Shown: positions 44,142-52,626, numbered from the stretch's first letter. The stretch: DNA of 64,000 nt from Dyadobacter psychrophilus (GCF_900167945.1 NZ_FUZA01000006.1:124001-188000); one strand, 5' to 3'. The notes: generated by a model not told the origin, from the letters alone. Numbers and translations are program-made.

Positions 44142-44585
44142 TTACAACTTGATTTCTTTTGGTTGCTGAGCGCTGTGCGGGTGTTCTGCATCAGCATAAA
44201 CAAACAGATTTGTGAATAAACGACGTCCCAAACGATTCTTTGGAAGCATGCCTCTTACGGCTTTCTCGATTACACGACCTGGGTGTTTTTCGAGCAACTC
44301 ACGGGGAGTTTGAAAACGCTGACCTCCCGGATAACCTGTATGGCGAACATAAATTTTGTCCGTCATTTTCTTTCCTGTCAACTTGATCTTATCGGCGTTG
44401 ATAATGATAACATTATCACCACAGTCCACATGAGGAGTGTAACTTGCCTTGTGCTTGCCTCTGATAATTTTCGCAACTTCACTTGCCAAACGGCCTAAAA
44501 TTGCATCCTGAGCATCCACAACAACCCACTCCTTGTTCACTGTGTTTTTGTTCGCCGAGATGGTTTTGTAGCTTAACGTATCCAC
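44142..44585 (-). CDS. rplM: 50S ribosomal protein L13
   Basis: 147 residues. The start is the GTG at 44585, giving MDTLSYKTISANKNTVNKEW, the usual beginning of Bacteroidota L13; a TTG three codons earlier is less likely. Family motifs are WVVVDAQDAILGRLASEVAKI, the RHTGYPGG turn and KAVRGMLPKNRLGRRLF. First gene of the rplM-rpsI-rpsB-tsf group, with a structured leader and a good promoter. Confidence 0.96.
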   Translation of the reverse strand: MDTLSYKTISANKNTVNKEWVVVDAQDAILGRLASEVAKIIRGKHKASYTPHVDCGDNVIIINADKIKLTGKKMTDKIYVRHTGYPGGQRFQTPRELLEKHPGRVIEKAVRGMLPKNRLGRRLFTNLFVYADAEHPHSAQQPKEIKL

Positions 44586-44622
44586 GATTAACAAAAATTT
44601 TAATTGATTTTCAATAAATTAC

Positions 44623-44654
44623 ACTGTAACAAGACAGTCCCATCGCAAAATGGG
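44623..44654 (-). promoter_or_regulatory. Twin-hairpin leader of rplM, candidate autoregulatory element
   Basis: Two short hairpins abut: CCCAT/ATGGG (44650-44654 with 44639-44643) with loop of six bases, then ACTGT/ACAGT (44634-44638 with 44623-44627) with loop of six. They would sit at the very 5' end of the transcript from the promoter at 44659-44689 and end 37 bases before the GTG start. Ribosomal protein leaders often carry autoregulation sites; that this is one is inference. Confidence 0.45.
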
Positions 44655-44658
44655 AGTG

Positions 44659-44689
44659 CAAATATAGAGTTTAACAAATTGAATAACAA
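44659..44689 (-). promoter_or_regulatory. Promoter of the rplM operon
   Basis: On the minus strand TTG (44687-44689), 20 bases, TATATTTG (44659-44666). Confidence 0.65.
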
Positions 44690-44751
44690 GTATGTTTGTG
44701 AAATTTCACCCGGCAGCAGGAATCAGGGCACATTGCAAGTTTCCGTAATGC

Positions 44752-45456
44752 CTAGTGAAGCAAAGGAAAACTTACCGCAGCATACGGCATGCCGTAGTTT
44801 TGCGAAACACGGCGTTGATTATTGTCCAGGAACACTTTGCCGTCTGCAACATTCTTTGTCCTATACGCAATATGCCCATACACATAGCCGATTTTGACAC
44901 CAATGCGCCTTGTTAGATAAATGCGTGCATACGCCTCGGACTGTCCGTTATAGTTTTCCAGAAACAGTGGGGCAACATTAAAAATCACCGGCGAAGTTTT
45001 CAACCACATCTCGTTATTAGGAGATCCCGTTCCAGGCTCGGTTATATTTCTTTCATAGTAACCGCGTCGCTGAGAACCGAATGACGCCCCAATTAAGTCT
45101 GTATTTATCCCCAGATCAATTTTCCAGAACCTTAAATTGGCTCCAACTACAAAGCTCAGTCCGTTGGCGGAAACTTTGTCATATTCCAGATAATCCTGTG
45201 GAGAATCGGTTTTTGTATACAAATTCGTCCGGTTTGCATAATAGCCCCACGCCCTGATGCCCAGCCCAAACCTGAACCACGGGATTCTGTTCATGCTCAC
45301 CTGTTCATAATAAAGGACGGAAGGCGCAAAAGAATTGTCGTCACTGAAACCCGTTCCGACATCAATAACAGCGCTTGCCTGCGATTGCGTTTGACCGTAA
45401 ACATTCACGGCGCTTAGCGCCGCTATCAGAACTGCAAAAACGTAGAAAACTTTCAT
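44752..45456 (-). CDS. Putative outer membrane protein
   Basis: 234 residues from the ATG at 45456 (an ATG three codons earlier is equally possible). Signal peptide MKVFYVFAVLIAALSAVNVYGQ, then strands rich in aromatics (FRFGLGIRAWGYYANRTN, ANLRFWKIDLGINTDLIGASF, RRIGVKIGYVYGHIAYRTK) typical of a barrel. The last residues AAVSFPLLH do not end in Phe, so the C-terminal signature is weak. I do not recognise the family. Confidence 0.65.
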   Translation of the reverse strand: MKVFYVFAVLIAALSAVNVYGQTQSQASAVIDVGTGFSDDNSFAPSVLYYEQVSMNRIPWFRFGLGIRAWGYYANRTNLYTKTDSPQDYLEYDKVSANGLSFVVGANLRFWKIDLGINTDLIGASFGSQRRGYYERNITEPGTGSPNNEMWLKTSPVIFNVAPLFLENYNGQSEAYARIYLTRRIGVKIGYVYGHIAYRTKNVADGKVFLDNNQRRVSQNYGMPYAAVSFPLLH

Positions 45457-45516
45457 TCGAAACATTTCAATAAATTTTAGTGTGAGAAAATTAATTTAAT
45501 CATCGTAACCTGAATC

Positions 45517-45524
45517 CAAATATA
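45517..45524 (-). promoter_or_regulatory. Possible -7 box for the outer membrane protein gene
   Basis: TATATTTG on the minus strand, 60 bases before the ATG at 45456; -33 element not clear. Confidence 0.35.
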
Positions 45525-45596
45525 GGTCACAGCATTTGAAGAATTGCGATATTGCGTCATTCCTGATCCTAAACCTTGATGATTAAAATCATTAAC

Positions 45597-46316
45597 ATGA
45601 GAAACTCTATTTTTAAACATTATGTGATGGCAGCGCTGGCTTTTGCCGTGACGCTCCATGTAAGCTATGCTCAAACTCCTGAAAATCTTTCTTTCAGGCC
45701 GCTTTTTAACGGAAGAAATCTGAATGGCTGGGTGGATGTGAATACATCCAAAGACACCTGGAAAGTGAAAAACGGAACCCTGATCTGTTCTGGCAAACCT
45801 ATCGGCGTGATGCGATCCGATCGCCAGTATGAAAATTTTATACTGGAAGTTGAATGGAAACATATGGAGGCTGGCGGCAATTCAGGCATTTTCGTATGGA
45901 GCGAAGGCACTCCGCAGGAAACTGACCCACTTACCAAAGCAATAGAAGTGCAAATGCTGGAACTCGATTATGCCAGACAACATAACGCAACGGATGATTA
46001 TGTACATGGTGAGCTGTTCCCGACGATGGGCATGACGGCCGTTCCCGATAATCCAAGAGGCATCAGGAGCAAATCCCTTGAAAAAAGGTGTAAAGGAAAA
46101 GGGGAATGGAATAAATATGTGGTGGTTTGCGTGGACGGAACTGTGAAGCTTTCTGTGAACGGTAAATTTGTCAATGGTTTGAGAAACTCCGAGAGAAAAC
46201 GCGGCTATATATGTCTCGAAGCAGAAGGCGCCGAAATCCATTTCCGAAACATGCGCATTATGGAACTGCCCGATGGCATAACCAGTGCTGCGCAGACGGC
46301 CCCACTGGTCAACTGA
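45597..46316 (+). CDS. 3-keto-disaccharide hydrolase-like protein (DUF1080), secreted
   Basis: 239 residues from the ATG at 45597 (MRNSIFKHYVMAALAFAVTL), which opens a signal peptide ending VSYAQ; earlier TTG/ATG codons add only six or seven residues. The DUF1080 domain follows: FRPLFNGRNLNGWVDVNTSKDTWKVKNGTLIC, seen in parts, and GNSGIFVWSE with the conserved Gly-Asn-Ser-Gly-Ile-Phe core, ending ICLEAEGAEIHFRNMRI. Some members hydrolyse 3-keto-glycosides; others may only bind sugars. Acts in the periplasm or outside. Confidence 0.85.
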   Translation: MRNSIFKHYVMAALAFAVTLHVSYAQTPENLSFRPLFNGRNLNGWVDVNTSKDTWKVKNGTLICSGKPIGVMRSDRQYENFILEVEWKHMEAGGNSGIFVWSEGTPQETDPLTKAIEVQMLELDYARQHNATDDYVHGELFPTMGMTAVPDNPRGIRSKSLEKRCKGKGEWNKYVVVCVDGTVKLSVNGKFVNGLRNSERKRGYICLEAEGAEIHFRNMRIMELPDGITSAAQTAPLVN

Positions 46317-46368
46317 TTTGCTAAATTAACTTTATGCCATAACTTAGGGCGGATATAACGCTTTTTGC

Positions 46369-47172
46369 ATGAAAATCTCCTTCGTTGGTTCCGGAAACGT
46401 GGCCTGGCACCTTGCCCAGGCCTTTGAAGATGCCGGTCATTGGATTTGTGAAGTTTATAGCCGCGACACCCAAAAAGCCCGTCAACTGGCTTCCTATCTT
46501 TACGATACCAACATTCAACCGGATCTTAATTTTTCCGAAAGCGAAGCCGATTTGATCGTTATAGCCGTTTCTGATGATGCACTGGAAAGTGTTATCGAGC
46601 GCATTGTGCTACCCGAAGGCGTTATACTGGTTCACACTTCGGGAACCAGATCACTCGCGGAATTTCAAAATCTGGTGGAGATTTACAGTGACGTATATGT
46701 GCATACCGGTGTTTTTTATCCGCTTCAAACCTTCACAAAAGGATTGGAAATGGACTACAAGGAACTTCCTTTTTGTATTGAGTCAAAAAGTGAACTGATT
46801 GAAAATAAGCTTATTCTGCTTGCACAAAGCGTGAGTGACAATGTAAGCCGCATGGATTCTGATGAGCGCTTCATTCTGCATGTGGCGGCGGTGTTTGCCA
46901 GCAACTTTACCAATTATCTTCTTACGGTTTCGCAAAATATGCTGGAAAGGGAGCAATTGAACTTTGATCTCTTAAAGCCCCTGATCCAGACAACCATTCA
47001 CAAAGCATTGCTTTCCAATGACCCTGCGCTTGGCCAAACGGGTCCTGCGCGCCGTGGCGACTGGAAAACGACCAACCGGCATTTGGAATATTTGCAGGAA
47101 ACCAATGAAGATTGGACCGAGATTTACAGGCTCATGACCGACAAAATCAGGAACTTCTACATCTCAAAATAA
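46369..47172 (+). CDS. DUF2520 / Rossmann-like reductase family protein
   Basis: 267 residues. The N-terminal NAD(P)-binding loop is ISFVGSGNVAWHLAQAFEDAGH, followed by a Rossmann-like half and a helical DUF2520 half with TGVFYPLQTFTKG and HVAAVFASNFTNYLL. Resembles pyrroline-carboxylate reductase/F420-dependent NADP reductase folds but its reaction is unknown. 65 bases before the KdsC-like gene on the same strand. Confidence 0.85.
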   Translation: MKISFVGSGNVAWHLAQAFEDAGHWICEVYSRDTQKARQLASYLYDTNIQPDLNFSESEADLIVIAVSDDALESVIERIVLPEGVILVHTSGTRSLAEFQNLVEIYSDVYVHTGVFYPLQTFTKGLEMDYKELPFCIESKSELIENKLILLAQSVSDNVSRMDSDERFILHVAAVFASNFTNYLLTVSQNMLEREQLNFDLLKPLIQTTIHKALLSNDPALGQTGPARRGDWKTTNRHLEYLQETNEDWTEIYRLMTDKIRNFYISK

Positions 47173-47205
47173 TAGGTCCCGGTGCTGTCTCCTCAAAAGT
47201 TAGGC

Positions 47206-47213
47206 TATATTTG
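47206..47213 (+). promoter_or_regulatory. Possible -7 box for the KdsC-like gene
   Basis: TATATTTG followed by CGG, 24 bases before the ATG; no TTG at the right distance upstream. Confidence 0.4.
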
Positions 47214-47237
47214 CGGAATTCATTATCCTGATTTTTC

Positions 47238-47759
47238 ATGAATGCAGCATTAACAGACCGCTTTAAACGCATTACAACCTTTATTTTCGACATTGACGGC
47301 GTCATGACAGACGGCAGCGTGATTGCGCTGGAAAGCGGCGAGCAGCCCCGGAGTTTTAATGTAAAGGACGGTTATGGCATCAATCGTGCGATCAGGATGG
47401 GTTATCGGGTGGCAATTATTTCTGCACAAAATCAAATGGGTGTCCGCAAACGACTTGAATATCTCGGCGTGACGGACATCTTCATCGGAACTTCACCGGA
47501 TGGTAAATTACCGGTTTTTAAAAAATATCTTGCAGAAACCGGTCTCACCGAAGACGAAATCGTATTCATGGGCGACGACCTGCCCGATTATGAGGTAATG
47601 CGAACCAATGTGCTCAGTGCTTGTCCGGCTGATTCGGTGGACGAAATCCTCGCATTATCAGATTATATATCTCCCAAAAACGGTGGTCACGGCGCAGTCC
47701 GCGACCTGATCGAGCAAGTAATGAAGGTTCAGGGCAAATGGATGGCTTGGTTTCAATAA
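47238..47759 (+). CDS. HAD phosphatase, KDO-8-phosphate phosphatase-like
   Basis: 173 residues of the small C0-type HAD class, the size of KdsC. The nucleophile motif is FDIDGVMTDGS (Asp18, Asp20), the Thr/Ser motif is ISAQNQ, the Lys region is GTSPDGKLPVF and the acidic motif GDDLPDYE. KdsC removes phosphate from KDO-8-P for lipopolysaccharide core synthesis. No kdsA or kdsB is next to it, so the substrate is by family only. Confidence 0.88.
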   Translation: MNAALTDRFKRITTFIFDIDGVMTDGSVIALESGEQPRSFNVKDGYGINRAIRMGYRVAIISAQNQMGVRKRLEYLGVTDIFIGTSPDGKLPVFKKYLAETGLTEDEIVFMGDDLPDYEVMRTNVLSACPADSVDEILALSDYISPKNGGHGAVRDLIEQVMKVQGKWMAWFQ

Positions 47760-47790
47760 TCAGTCAATGCAGAAATCAGGCTTAGCATAA

Positions 47791-48906
47791 GTGGAAAAAA
47801 AGCGTTACTTCCCAAATCTCAATGGTATCCGGTGCATTGCGGCCATGTTGGTCGTTTTCCATCATCTGGAACAGGCAAAACATGCCTTGGGAATTGCCAA
47901 TATTTATGAGCTTCCGATCATCCAGCATGCCGGACGATTGGGCGTCGGGCTTTTCTTCGTCCTGAGCGGCTTCCTTATTACCTATTTATTGTTGGAAGAA
48001 CGTGGCCGGTTTGGCGATGTCGATGCTAAGAAATTTTATCTGCGCAGGGTTTTCAGGATCTGGCCTATTTATTTTCTGATCATTGGTCTTTCCTTTTTTG
48101 TATTTCCACACATTGAGCTGCTCAATTTTCCGGGAACGGACGAGAAGCTTACTGTACACGCCGCTGAACGACTTACATTGCTCCTATTGGTTTTGCCCAA
48201 TTTCGCCTTCGTGCTTTACGATCTGCCTTACTGGTGCGCTCAAACCTGGTCTATTGGCGTAGAAGAGCAGTTTTACTATCTCTGGCCCTGGCTGATCAAA
48301 TATCCTAAGCGGCGCATTCCTATCATTCTGCTTTTTTTGGGCATAACGGCTGCTATTCTTTTCATTGGCTTACATTATGTAAATGTTGATGAAGAAACAA
48401 AGAGCACAATGATCTCCACTTTTTTAGGTCAATTCAGAATCCAGACCATGGCTTTGGGCGGGTTGTGCGCCTGGCTGGTTTACAATCAAAAATCGCAGAT
48501 ACTGCAAGTCGTTTTCCGCAAAGACCTGCAAATCGTTGTGTATACGCTCTTACTTGCACTTTTTCTCTCAGGTATTCACTTTTACGGCTTTCTGGAAGTT
48601 TACGCGCTTTTCTTCGCCTTCTTTATCCTGAATGTTTCGTGCAATCCAAATACAATTATTAGCCTGAACAATGCAGTAATGAGCCATCTGGGAAAAGTCT
48701 CCTATGGACTATACATTTACCACGTTTTTGTAATTGTATTGATTATCAATATCTTGACTAAATATCTCCCGGACTGGACTGGCACATCATATCATATTAG
48801 TTTGTATGTGATCACCTTTGTGGCATCCGTTGCAGTCGCTTCGTTCTCTTATTCCTATTTTGAAAAGCCCTTGCTGGCGTACAAAGACAAGCGATTCGGG
48901 AGATAA
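47791..48906 (+). CDS. Acyltransferase family 3 membrane protein
   Basis: 371 residues with about ten membrane helices. The start is the GTG at 47791 (MEKKRYFPNLNGIRCIAAM). The family signature is visible: LNGIRCIAAMLVVFHHLEQ with the conserved His pair, and GVGLFFVLSGFLITYLLLEE followed by FYLRRVFRIWPIYF. Such enzymes O-acylate surface polysaccharides or lipids at the inner membrane. 31 bases after the KdsC-like gene, so the two may be cotranscribed, and ends 3 bases before a convergent gene. Confidence 0.92.
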   Translation: MEKKRYFPNLNGIRCIAAMLVVFHHLEQAKHALGIANIYELPIIQHAGRLGVGLFFVLSGFLITYLLLEERGRFGDVDAKKFYLRRVFRIWPIYFLIIGLSFFVFPHIELLNFPGTDEKLTVHAAERLTLLLLVLPNFAFVLYDLPYWCAQTWSIGVEEQFYYLWPWLIKYPKRRIPIILLFLGITAAILFIGLHYVNVDEETKSTMISTFLGQFRIQTMALGGLCAWLVYNQKSQILQVVFRKDLQIVVYTLLLALFLSGIHFYGFLEVYALFFAFFILNVSCNPNTIISLNNAVMSHLGKVSYGLYIYHVFVIVLIINILTKYLPDWTGTSYHISLYVITFVASVAVASFSYSYFEKPLLAYKDKRFGR

Positions 48907-48909
48907 TGA

Positions 48910-49734
48910 TCACTTCGTTTGGGGAAGCTCCGACATGGTGTAGAATTTCAATTTCTGGCGGTCGGCTTCCTTTAATATTTTTTCAAGAAACGGCACATTA
49001 AAGCCATATTCACCGTTTCGAGGCTTGCTATACAGCGGTTCGTGACCAAACAACATTAAAGCTTTATTTGTGCTTTTCGCTTTTTCAAGCGCTTCGATCA
49101 TTTCCGGCTCTGTTAATCCAGTGTCCTCATCGATCAGCAGCGCATCCACAATATCTTCATTATCAAATGAATAATAAATCCACGGCATGAGTCGTGGCGC
49201 CAATGCATACATTTGAAAACCCATTATTTTCCGTCGTGATATGGCTACGTCGCGAAGGATTTTAAATCCACTGGCCAGCAGCACAGAATCCACCCGATTG
49301 TTATGATCGCCGCCCGGATGCGCGTACGAGGTTGGTTTGAAGCCTGCCTTCGCCATATACGAAAGGCCGGGTGTTATTTCAATTTCTTTATATTTTTCAG
49401 GGCCTGCTGCAATCAATTCAGTTGATTTGCCATGAATCGTGCCATGAAAGCCGATTTCGTGACCATCGCTTTGCAGTAATTTCAGCTTAGCAACTTCATC
49501 ATTTGTAAGGCTATCCGGACAGGTTACGAAGAAAGTGACCTTCGCATTATATTTTTGGAACATTGGCCTTAATGCAAACCATTCGTTGATAAAATGATCA
49601 TCAAAAGAAATGGCTACACCCGCTTTTTCGTGCGTTTCCGCGCCATTTTGGCATTGGATCATACTCATGCCGATAAAAAGAATAATGCACTTAAACAGGC
49701 AATGACGCAAGAACGTAGCAGCTGAATATTTCAA
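48910..49734 (-). CDS. Polysaccharide deacetylase family protein, exported
   Basis: 274 residues beginning at a TTG (MKYSAATFLRHCLF), since a stop lies two codons upstream and the next ATG would remove the signal segment. Hydrophobic residues 12-27 precede Cys28, but the text before it (MIQC) is not a canonical lipobox. The NodB motifs are ISFDDHF (Asp45, Asp46) and HEIGFHGTIH, a variant of the usual HEIGNHTxxH with metal His kept, and later YAHPGG. Likely removes N- or O-acetyl groups from a polysaccharide. Confidence 0.85.
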   Translation of the reverse strand: MKYSAATFLRHCLFKCIILFIGMSMIQCQNGAETHEKAGVAISFDDHFINEWFALRPMFQKYNAKVTFFVTCPDSLTNDEVAKLKLLQSDGHEIGFHGTIHGKSTELIAAGPEKYKEIEITPGLSYMAKAGFKPTSYAHPGGDHNNRVDSVLLASGFKILRDVAISRRKIMGFQMYALAPRLMPWIYYSFDNEDIVDALLIDEDTGLTEPEMIEALEKAKSTNKALMLFGHEPLYSKPRNGEYGFNVPFLEKILKEADRQKLKFYTMSELPQTK

Positions 49735-49779
49735 TACTTACCGGATGAAATGTTATTTTCGCTAAATTAATCACACAAA

Positions 49780-51003
49780 ATGAAAATCCTCCACACGGCT
49801 GACTGGCACATTGGTAAAAAGCTCGATAATTACCCAAGACTGGAAGAACAACGCCAGGTGCTCGAAGAAATTTGCCAGATTGCTGAAAATGAGCAAGTCG
49901 ATGCAGTAGTTGTTGCAGGTGACCTGTTTGATAATTTCAATCCTTCTTCCGAGGCCACAGAGTTATTATACAGCACATTACATCGCTTATCAGCCAATGG
50001 GAGCCGCGCCGTAATCGCCATTGCTGGAAACCACGATTCTCCTGAGCGCATTCAGGTGCCGGACGCATTAGCGAAAGTTTGCGGGATCATTTTCGTAGGT
50101 TTTCCAAATACAGAAATTTCGCAATTCTGCACGCAGGCAAAGGTCGATATTTTGCGCACGGCAAAAGGATTTATTGAAATAGGACTTCCCAATGCGAGCT
50201 TCCCGTTAAGAATTCTCCACACCCCTTATGCCAACGAGCAGCGTTTGAAGACTTTCTTAGGCGTTGAAGATTCGGAAGAAGCGCTTCGGGTTCATTTGCA
50301 GCAACATTGGCAGGAGCTGGCAGATCAATATCTGGATGACGCTGGTTTCAACTTGCTCATCACCCACTTGTTCGTCATGAAAAAAGGCGGCCCCATGCCC
50401 GAAGAGCCTGAGGAAGAACGTCCTATCTTGCACATTGGCGGCGCACAAGCCATTTACACAGAAAATTTCCCTGATAAAATACATTATATCGCGCTTGGAC
50501 ATTTGCACAGATATCAGGTTGTTGACAAAAATCCGGCACCGGCTATTTATTCCAGCAGCCCGCTCGCTTACAGTTTTTCAGAAGCCAATCAGACTAAGTA
50601 CGTGGTTTTGATCGAAGCTGAACCCGGTAAGCTCGTCTCCTATCGCCCGATAGAACTGACAAAAGGAAAAAAATTACGCAGAAAAAGCTTCAACGACATT
50701 GATAAGGCAATTGAATGGCTAGGCGAGCACAGCGAAGATCTGATCGAGCTAACCATTATTTCCGATAATTACCTCGAAGCGTCCGACAAAAAACGCCTCA
50801 ACGATGCACATTCCGGCATCATCCAGATCATCCCCCAAATCAAAAAAAGCGAGCTCTCCACCGCCAACGCAGAAATCGACCTTTCGCTAAGCATGGAAAA
50901 GCTATTTCAAGAATACTTCAAAACAAAAAACAAAGGCCAGGAACCTTCGGACGGATTAATGGAGGTTTTCAGGGAGGTTTTGGGGACTGAGGAGGAAGGG
51001 TAA
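49780..51003 (+). CDS. sbcD: Exonuclease subunit SbcD (MRE11-like)
   Basis: 407 residues. The calcineurin-like phosphoesterase motifs are complete: HTADWHIG (Asp8, His10), VVVAGDLFDNF, IAGNHDSPER, LITHLFV and ALGHLHRYQ. With SbcC, an ATP-dependent nuclease, SbcD cuts hairpins and processes double-strand breaks. The usual sbcC gene does not follow; the next gene is a convergent DksA-like gene, so SbcC must be elsewhere or absent. TATTTTCG at 49754-49761 is a weak promoter-like box. Confidence 0.93.
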   Translation: MKILHTADWHIGKKLDNYPRLEEQRQVLEEICQIAENEQVDAVVVAGDLFDNFNPSSEATELLYSTLHRLSANGSRAVIAIAGNHDSPERIQVPDALAKVCGIIFVGFPNTEISQFCTQAKVDILRTAKGFIEIGLPNASFPLRILHTPYANEQRLKTFLGVEDSEEALRVHLQQHWQELADQYLDDAGFNLLITHLFVMKKGGPMPEEPEEERPILHIGGAQAIYTENFPDKIHYIALGHLHRYQVVDKNPAPAIYSSSPLAYSFSEANQTKYVVLIEAEPGKLVSYRPIELTKGKKLRRKSFNDIDKAIEWLGEHSEDLIELTIISDNYLEASDKKRLNDAHSGIIQIIPQIKKSELSTANAEIDLSLSMEKLFQEYFKTKNKGQEPSDGLMEVFREVLGTEEEG

Positions 51004-51013
51004 ACAACAAAAA

Positions 51014-51045
51014 AGCGACAGGCAATCCGTAGATCACTTGTCGCT
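51014..51045 (-). terminator. Terminator of the DksA-like gene
   Basis: 7-bp stem AGCGACA/TGTCGCT (51014-51020 with 51039-51045) with one further mismatched pair, then TTTTTTG on the minus strand. 22 bases past the stop. Confidence 0.65.
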
Positions 51046-51066
51046 CGATATGAAGGTTTTCAACCC

Positions 51067-51450
51067 TTAGCTAGCTCTTTTTAGCTTCGCTTCGATGGTC
51101 TGCTGTGTATGAGGGACGATTCTTAGTCTTTCTTTTGGGATTAATTTGCCGGTGTCGATGCAAATTCCGTATGTGCCGTTTTTGATGCGAACCAATGCAT
51201 TTTCCAATTGAATGGAGTATTTCTGCAGTCTGGCTGCCAGCTGGCTCAGGTTTTCACGCTCGCTGGCGTCGGCTCCGTCTTCAACAAGTTTGGCCGAACC
51301 GGCTGTAATGTCGGTGCCGCTGTCGTTCTTCTTACTTAAACCTCCTTTGATGTAATTAAGCTCACTCATTGTTGCTTCCAATTTTCCGCGAATGAGTTCT
51401 TCAAATTCCCTCAGTTCTTCCTCTGAATATCTTGTGCGTTCTTCTTGCAT
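51067..51450 (-). CDS. TraR/DksA family protein with degenerate zinc finger
   Basis: 127 residues from the ATG at 51450 (MQEERTRYSEEELREF). The coiled-coil region spans about residues 8-85 and the C-terminal signature is NGTYGICIDTGKLIPKERLRIVPH, which matches the CGxxIxxxRLxxxP part of DksA/TraR. Of the four zinc-binding Cys in DksA only one (GIC) is left, so it cannot form the C4 finger. DksA binds RNA polymerase in the secondary channel and works with ppGpp; whether this relative does so is inference. It stands between sbcD and pdhB. Confidence 0.85.
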   Translation of the reverse strand: MQEERTRYSEEELREFEELIRGKLEATMSELNYIKGGLSKKNDSGTDITAGSAKLVEDGADASERENLSQLAARLQKYSIQLENALVRIKNGTYGICIDTGKLIPKERLRIVPHTQQTIEAKLKRAS

Positions 51451-51496
51451 AATCTTAATTGATTTGTAAATCGTTATTAAGGAGCGTTTCAAAGTA

Positions 51497-51504
51497 CAAA
51501 AGTA
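51497..51504 (-). promoter_or_regulatory. Possible -7 box for the DksA-like gene
   Basis: TACTTTTG on the minus strand, 46 bases before the ATG, without a clear TTG at -33. Confidence 0.4.
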
Positions 51505-51592
51505 CTAGTATTCTGCCTATTTCGGAATTATTTAATAGAACAAAGCTGCCGACTAAAAAAATCTAACTTGAAGTGACATCAGGCACTTTAAC

Positions 51593-51631
51593 TGACAAAG
51601 CCACAACCTGGAAGAGGAAATGGCTTTGTCA
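51593..51631 (-). repeat. Hairpin 15 bases after pdhB
   Basis: 11-bp perfect stem TGACAAAGCCA/TGGCTTTGTCA (51593-51603 with 51621-51631) with a 17-base loop. On the minus strand no T-run follows, so it is not a standard intrinsic terminator, though its place fits the end of the pdhB transcript. Confidence 0.6.
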
Positions 51632-51645
51632 TGTTTGTTATCTTA

Positions 51646-52626
51646 TTACTTGTAAAGCACCGACTTTACAGCTTCCACCACTCGTTTCACGCTCGGCAGG
51701 ATCTCTTCGATCAATGTCGGCGCATAAGGAAGCGGCACATCGCGGTTCGTTACGCGGATCACCGGGGCGTCCATATAATCAAACGCGTGGCGCTGAATGT
51801 GATAGGTGATTTCCGTTGAAATGGATGCAAGCGGCCAGGCCTCTTCTACAACCACACAACGATTTGTTTTCTTAACTGATTCGATGACAGCAGGATAGTC
51901 AATAGGACGAACTGTTCTCAAATCCACAACTTCTACATCAATTCCTTCTTTTTCCAATTGCAAAACGGCTGGCATAACAACCCGTGGGATCATTTTACCA
52001 AAAGAAACGATGGTAACATCTTTTCCCTGACGTTTTATGTCTGCTTTACCAAGGGGGATCAGATATTCTTCCTCAGGAACCTGCATTTTGTCTCCGTACA
52101 TCACTTCTGATTCCATGAAAATAACCGGGTTATTGTCACGGATAGATGATTTCAAGAGCCCTTTTGCGTCATATGGGTTCGAAGGAACAACCACCTTCAA
52201 CCCGGGGGTGTTAGCAAACCAGTTCTCGAAATTCTGAGAATGCTGTGCTCCCAATTGTCCCGCATTACCGGTTGGCCCGCGGAAAACGATAGGGCAGCCA
52301 TATTGGCCGGCAGACATGGAAAGAATTTTCGCGGCACTGTTGATGATCTGATCAATTGCAACCAGAGAAAAGTTGAAAGTCATGAATTCAACAATGGGGC
52401 GAAGTCCGTTTCCGGCAGCTCCTACCGCAATCCCGGCAAAGCCAAGCTCTGCGATAGGCGTATCGATTACGCGCTCGGGACCGAATTCGTCCAACATTCC
52501 CTGACTTGCTTTATAGGCGCCGTTGTATTCTGCAACTTCCTCTCCCATTAAAAAAATACTCTTGTCAAGGCGCATCTCTTCCGACATGGCGTCGCGAATG
52601 GCATCTCTGAATGCTAATTCTTTCAT
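51646..52626 (-). CDS. pdhB: Pyruvate dehydrogenase E1 component subunit beta
   Basis: 326 residues of the transketolase-pyrimidine/C family. FLMGEEVAEYNGAYKASQGML, the conserved NSAAKILSMSAGQ and RGPTGNAGQLGAQHSQ, and DVEVVDLRTVRPID are typical. With the alpha subunit it decarboxylates pyruvate and forms the acetyl group on lipoyl-E2. The pdhA (alpha) gene is not adjacent; Cytophagales often have pdhA and pdhB apart. Strongly similar branched-chain E1 beta is the alternative, but the GPTGNAGQLGAQHSQ text and length fit PdhB. Confidence 0.92.
   Translation of the reverse strand: MKELAFRDAIRDAMSEEMRLDKSIFLMGEEVAEYNGAYKASQGMLDEFGPERVIDTPIAELGFAGIAVGAAGNGLRPIVEFMTFNFSLVAIDQIINSAAKILSMSAGQYGCPIVFRGPTGNAGQLGAQHSQNFENWFANTPGLKVVVPSNPYDAKGLLKSSIRDNNPVIFMESEVMYGDKMQVPEEEYLIPLGKADIKRQGKDVTIVSFGKMIPRVVMPAVLQLEKEGIDVEVVDLRTVRPIDYPAVIESVKKTNRCVVVEEAWPLASISTEITYHIQRHAFDYMDAPVIRVTNRDVPLPYAPTLIEEILPSVKRVVEAVKSVLYK

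Noticed and set aside
44586..44594. TTG start of rplM
   Set aside because: The GTG at 44585 gives the MDTLSYK beginning expected for L13 of this group.
47791..49734. Acyltransferase and polysaccharide deacetylase genes as one surface polysaccharide locus
   Set aside because: They are convergent and no glycosyltransferase, polymerase or export gene is present.
51593..51631. Hairpin after pdhB as an intrinsic terminator
   Set aside because: There is no T-run after the stem on the minus strand; recorded only as a hairpin.
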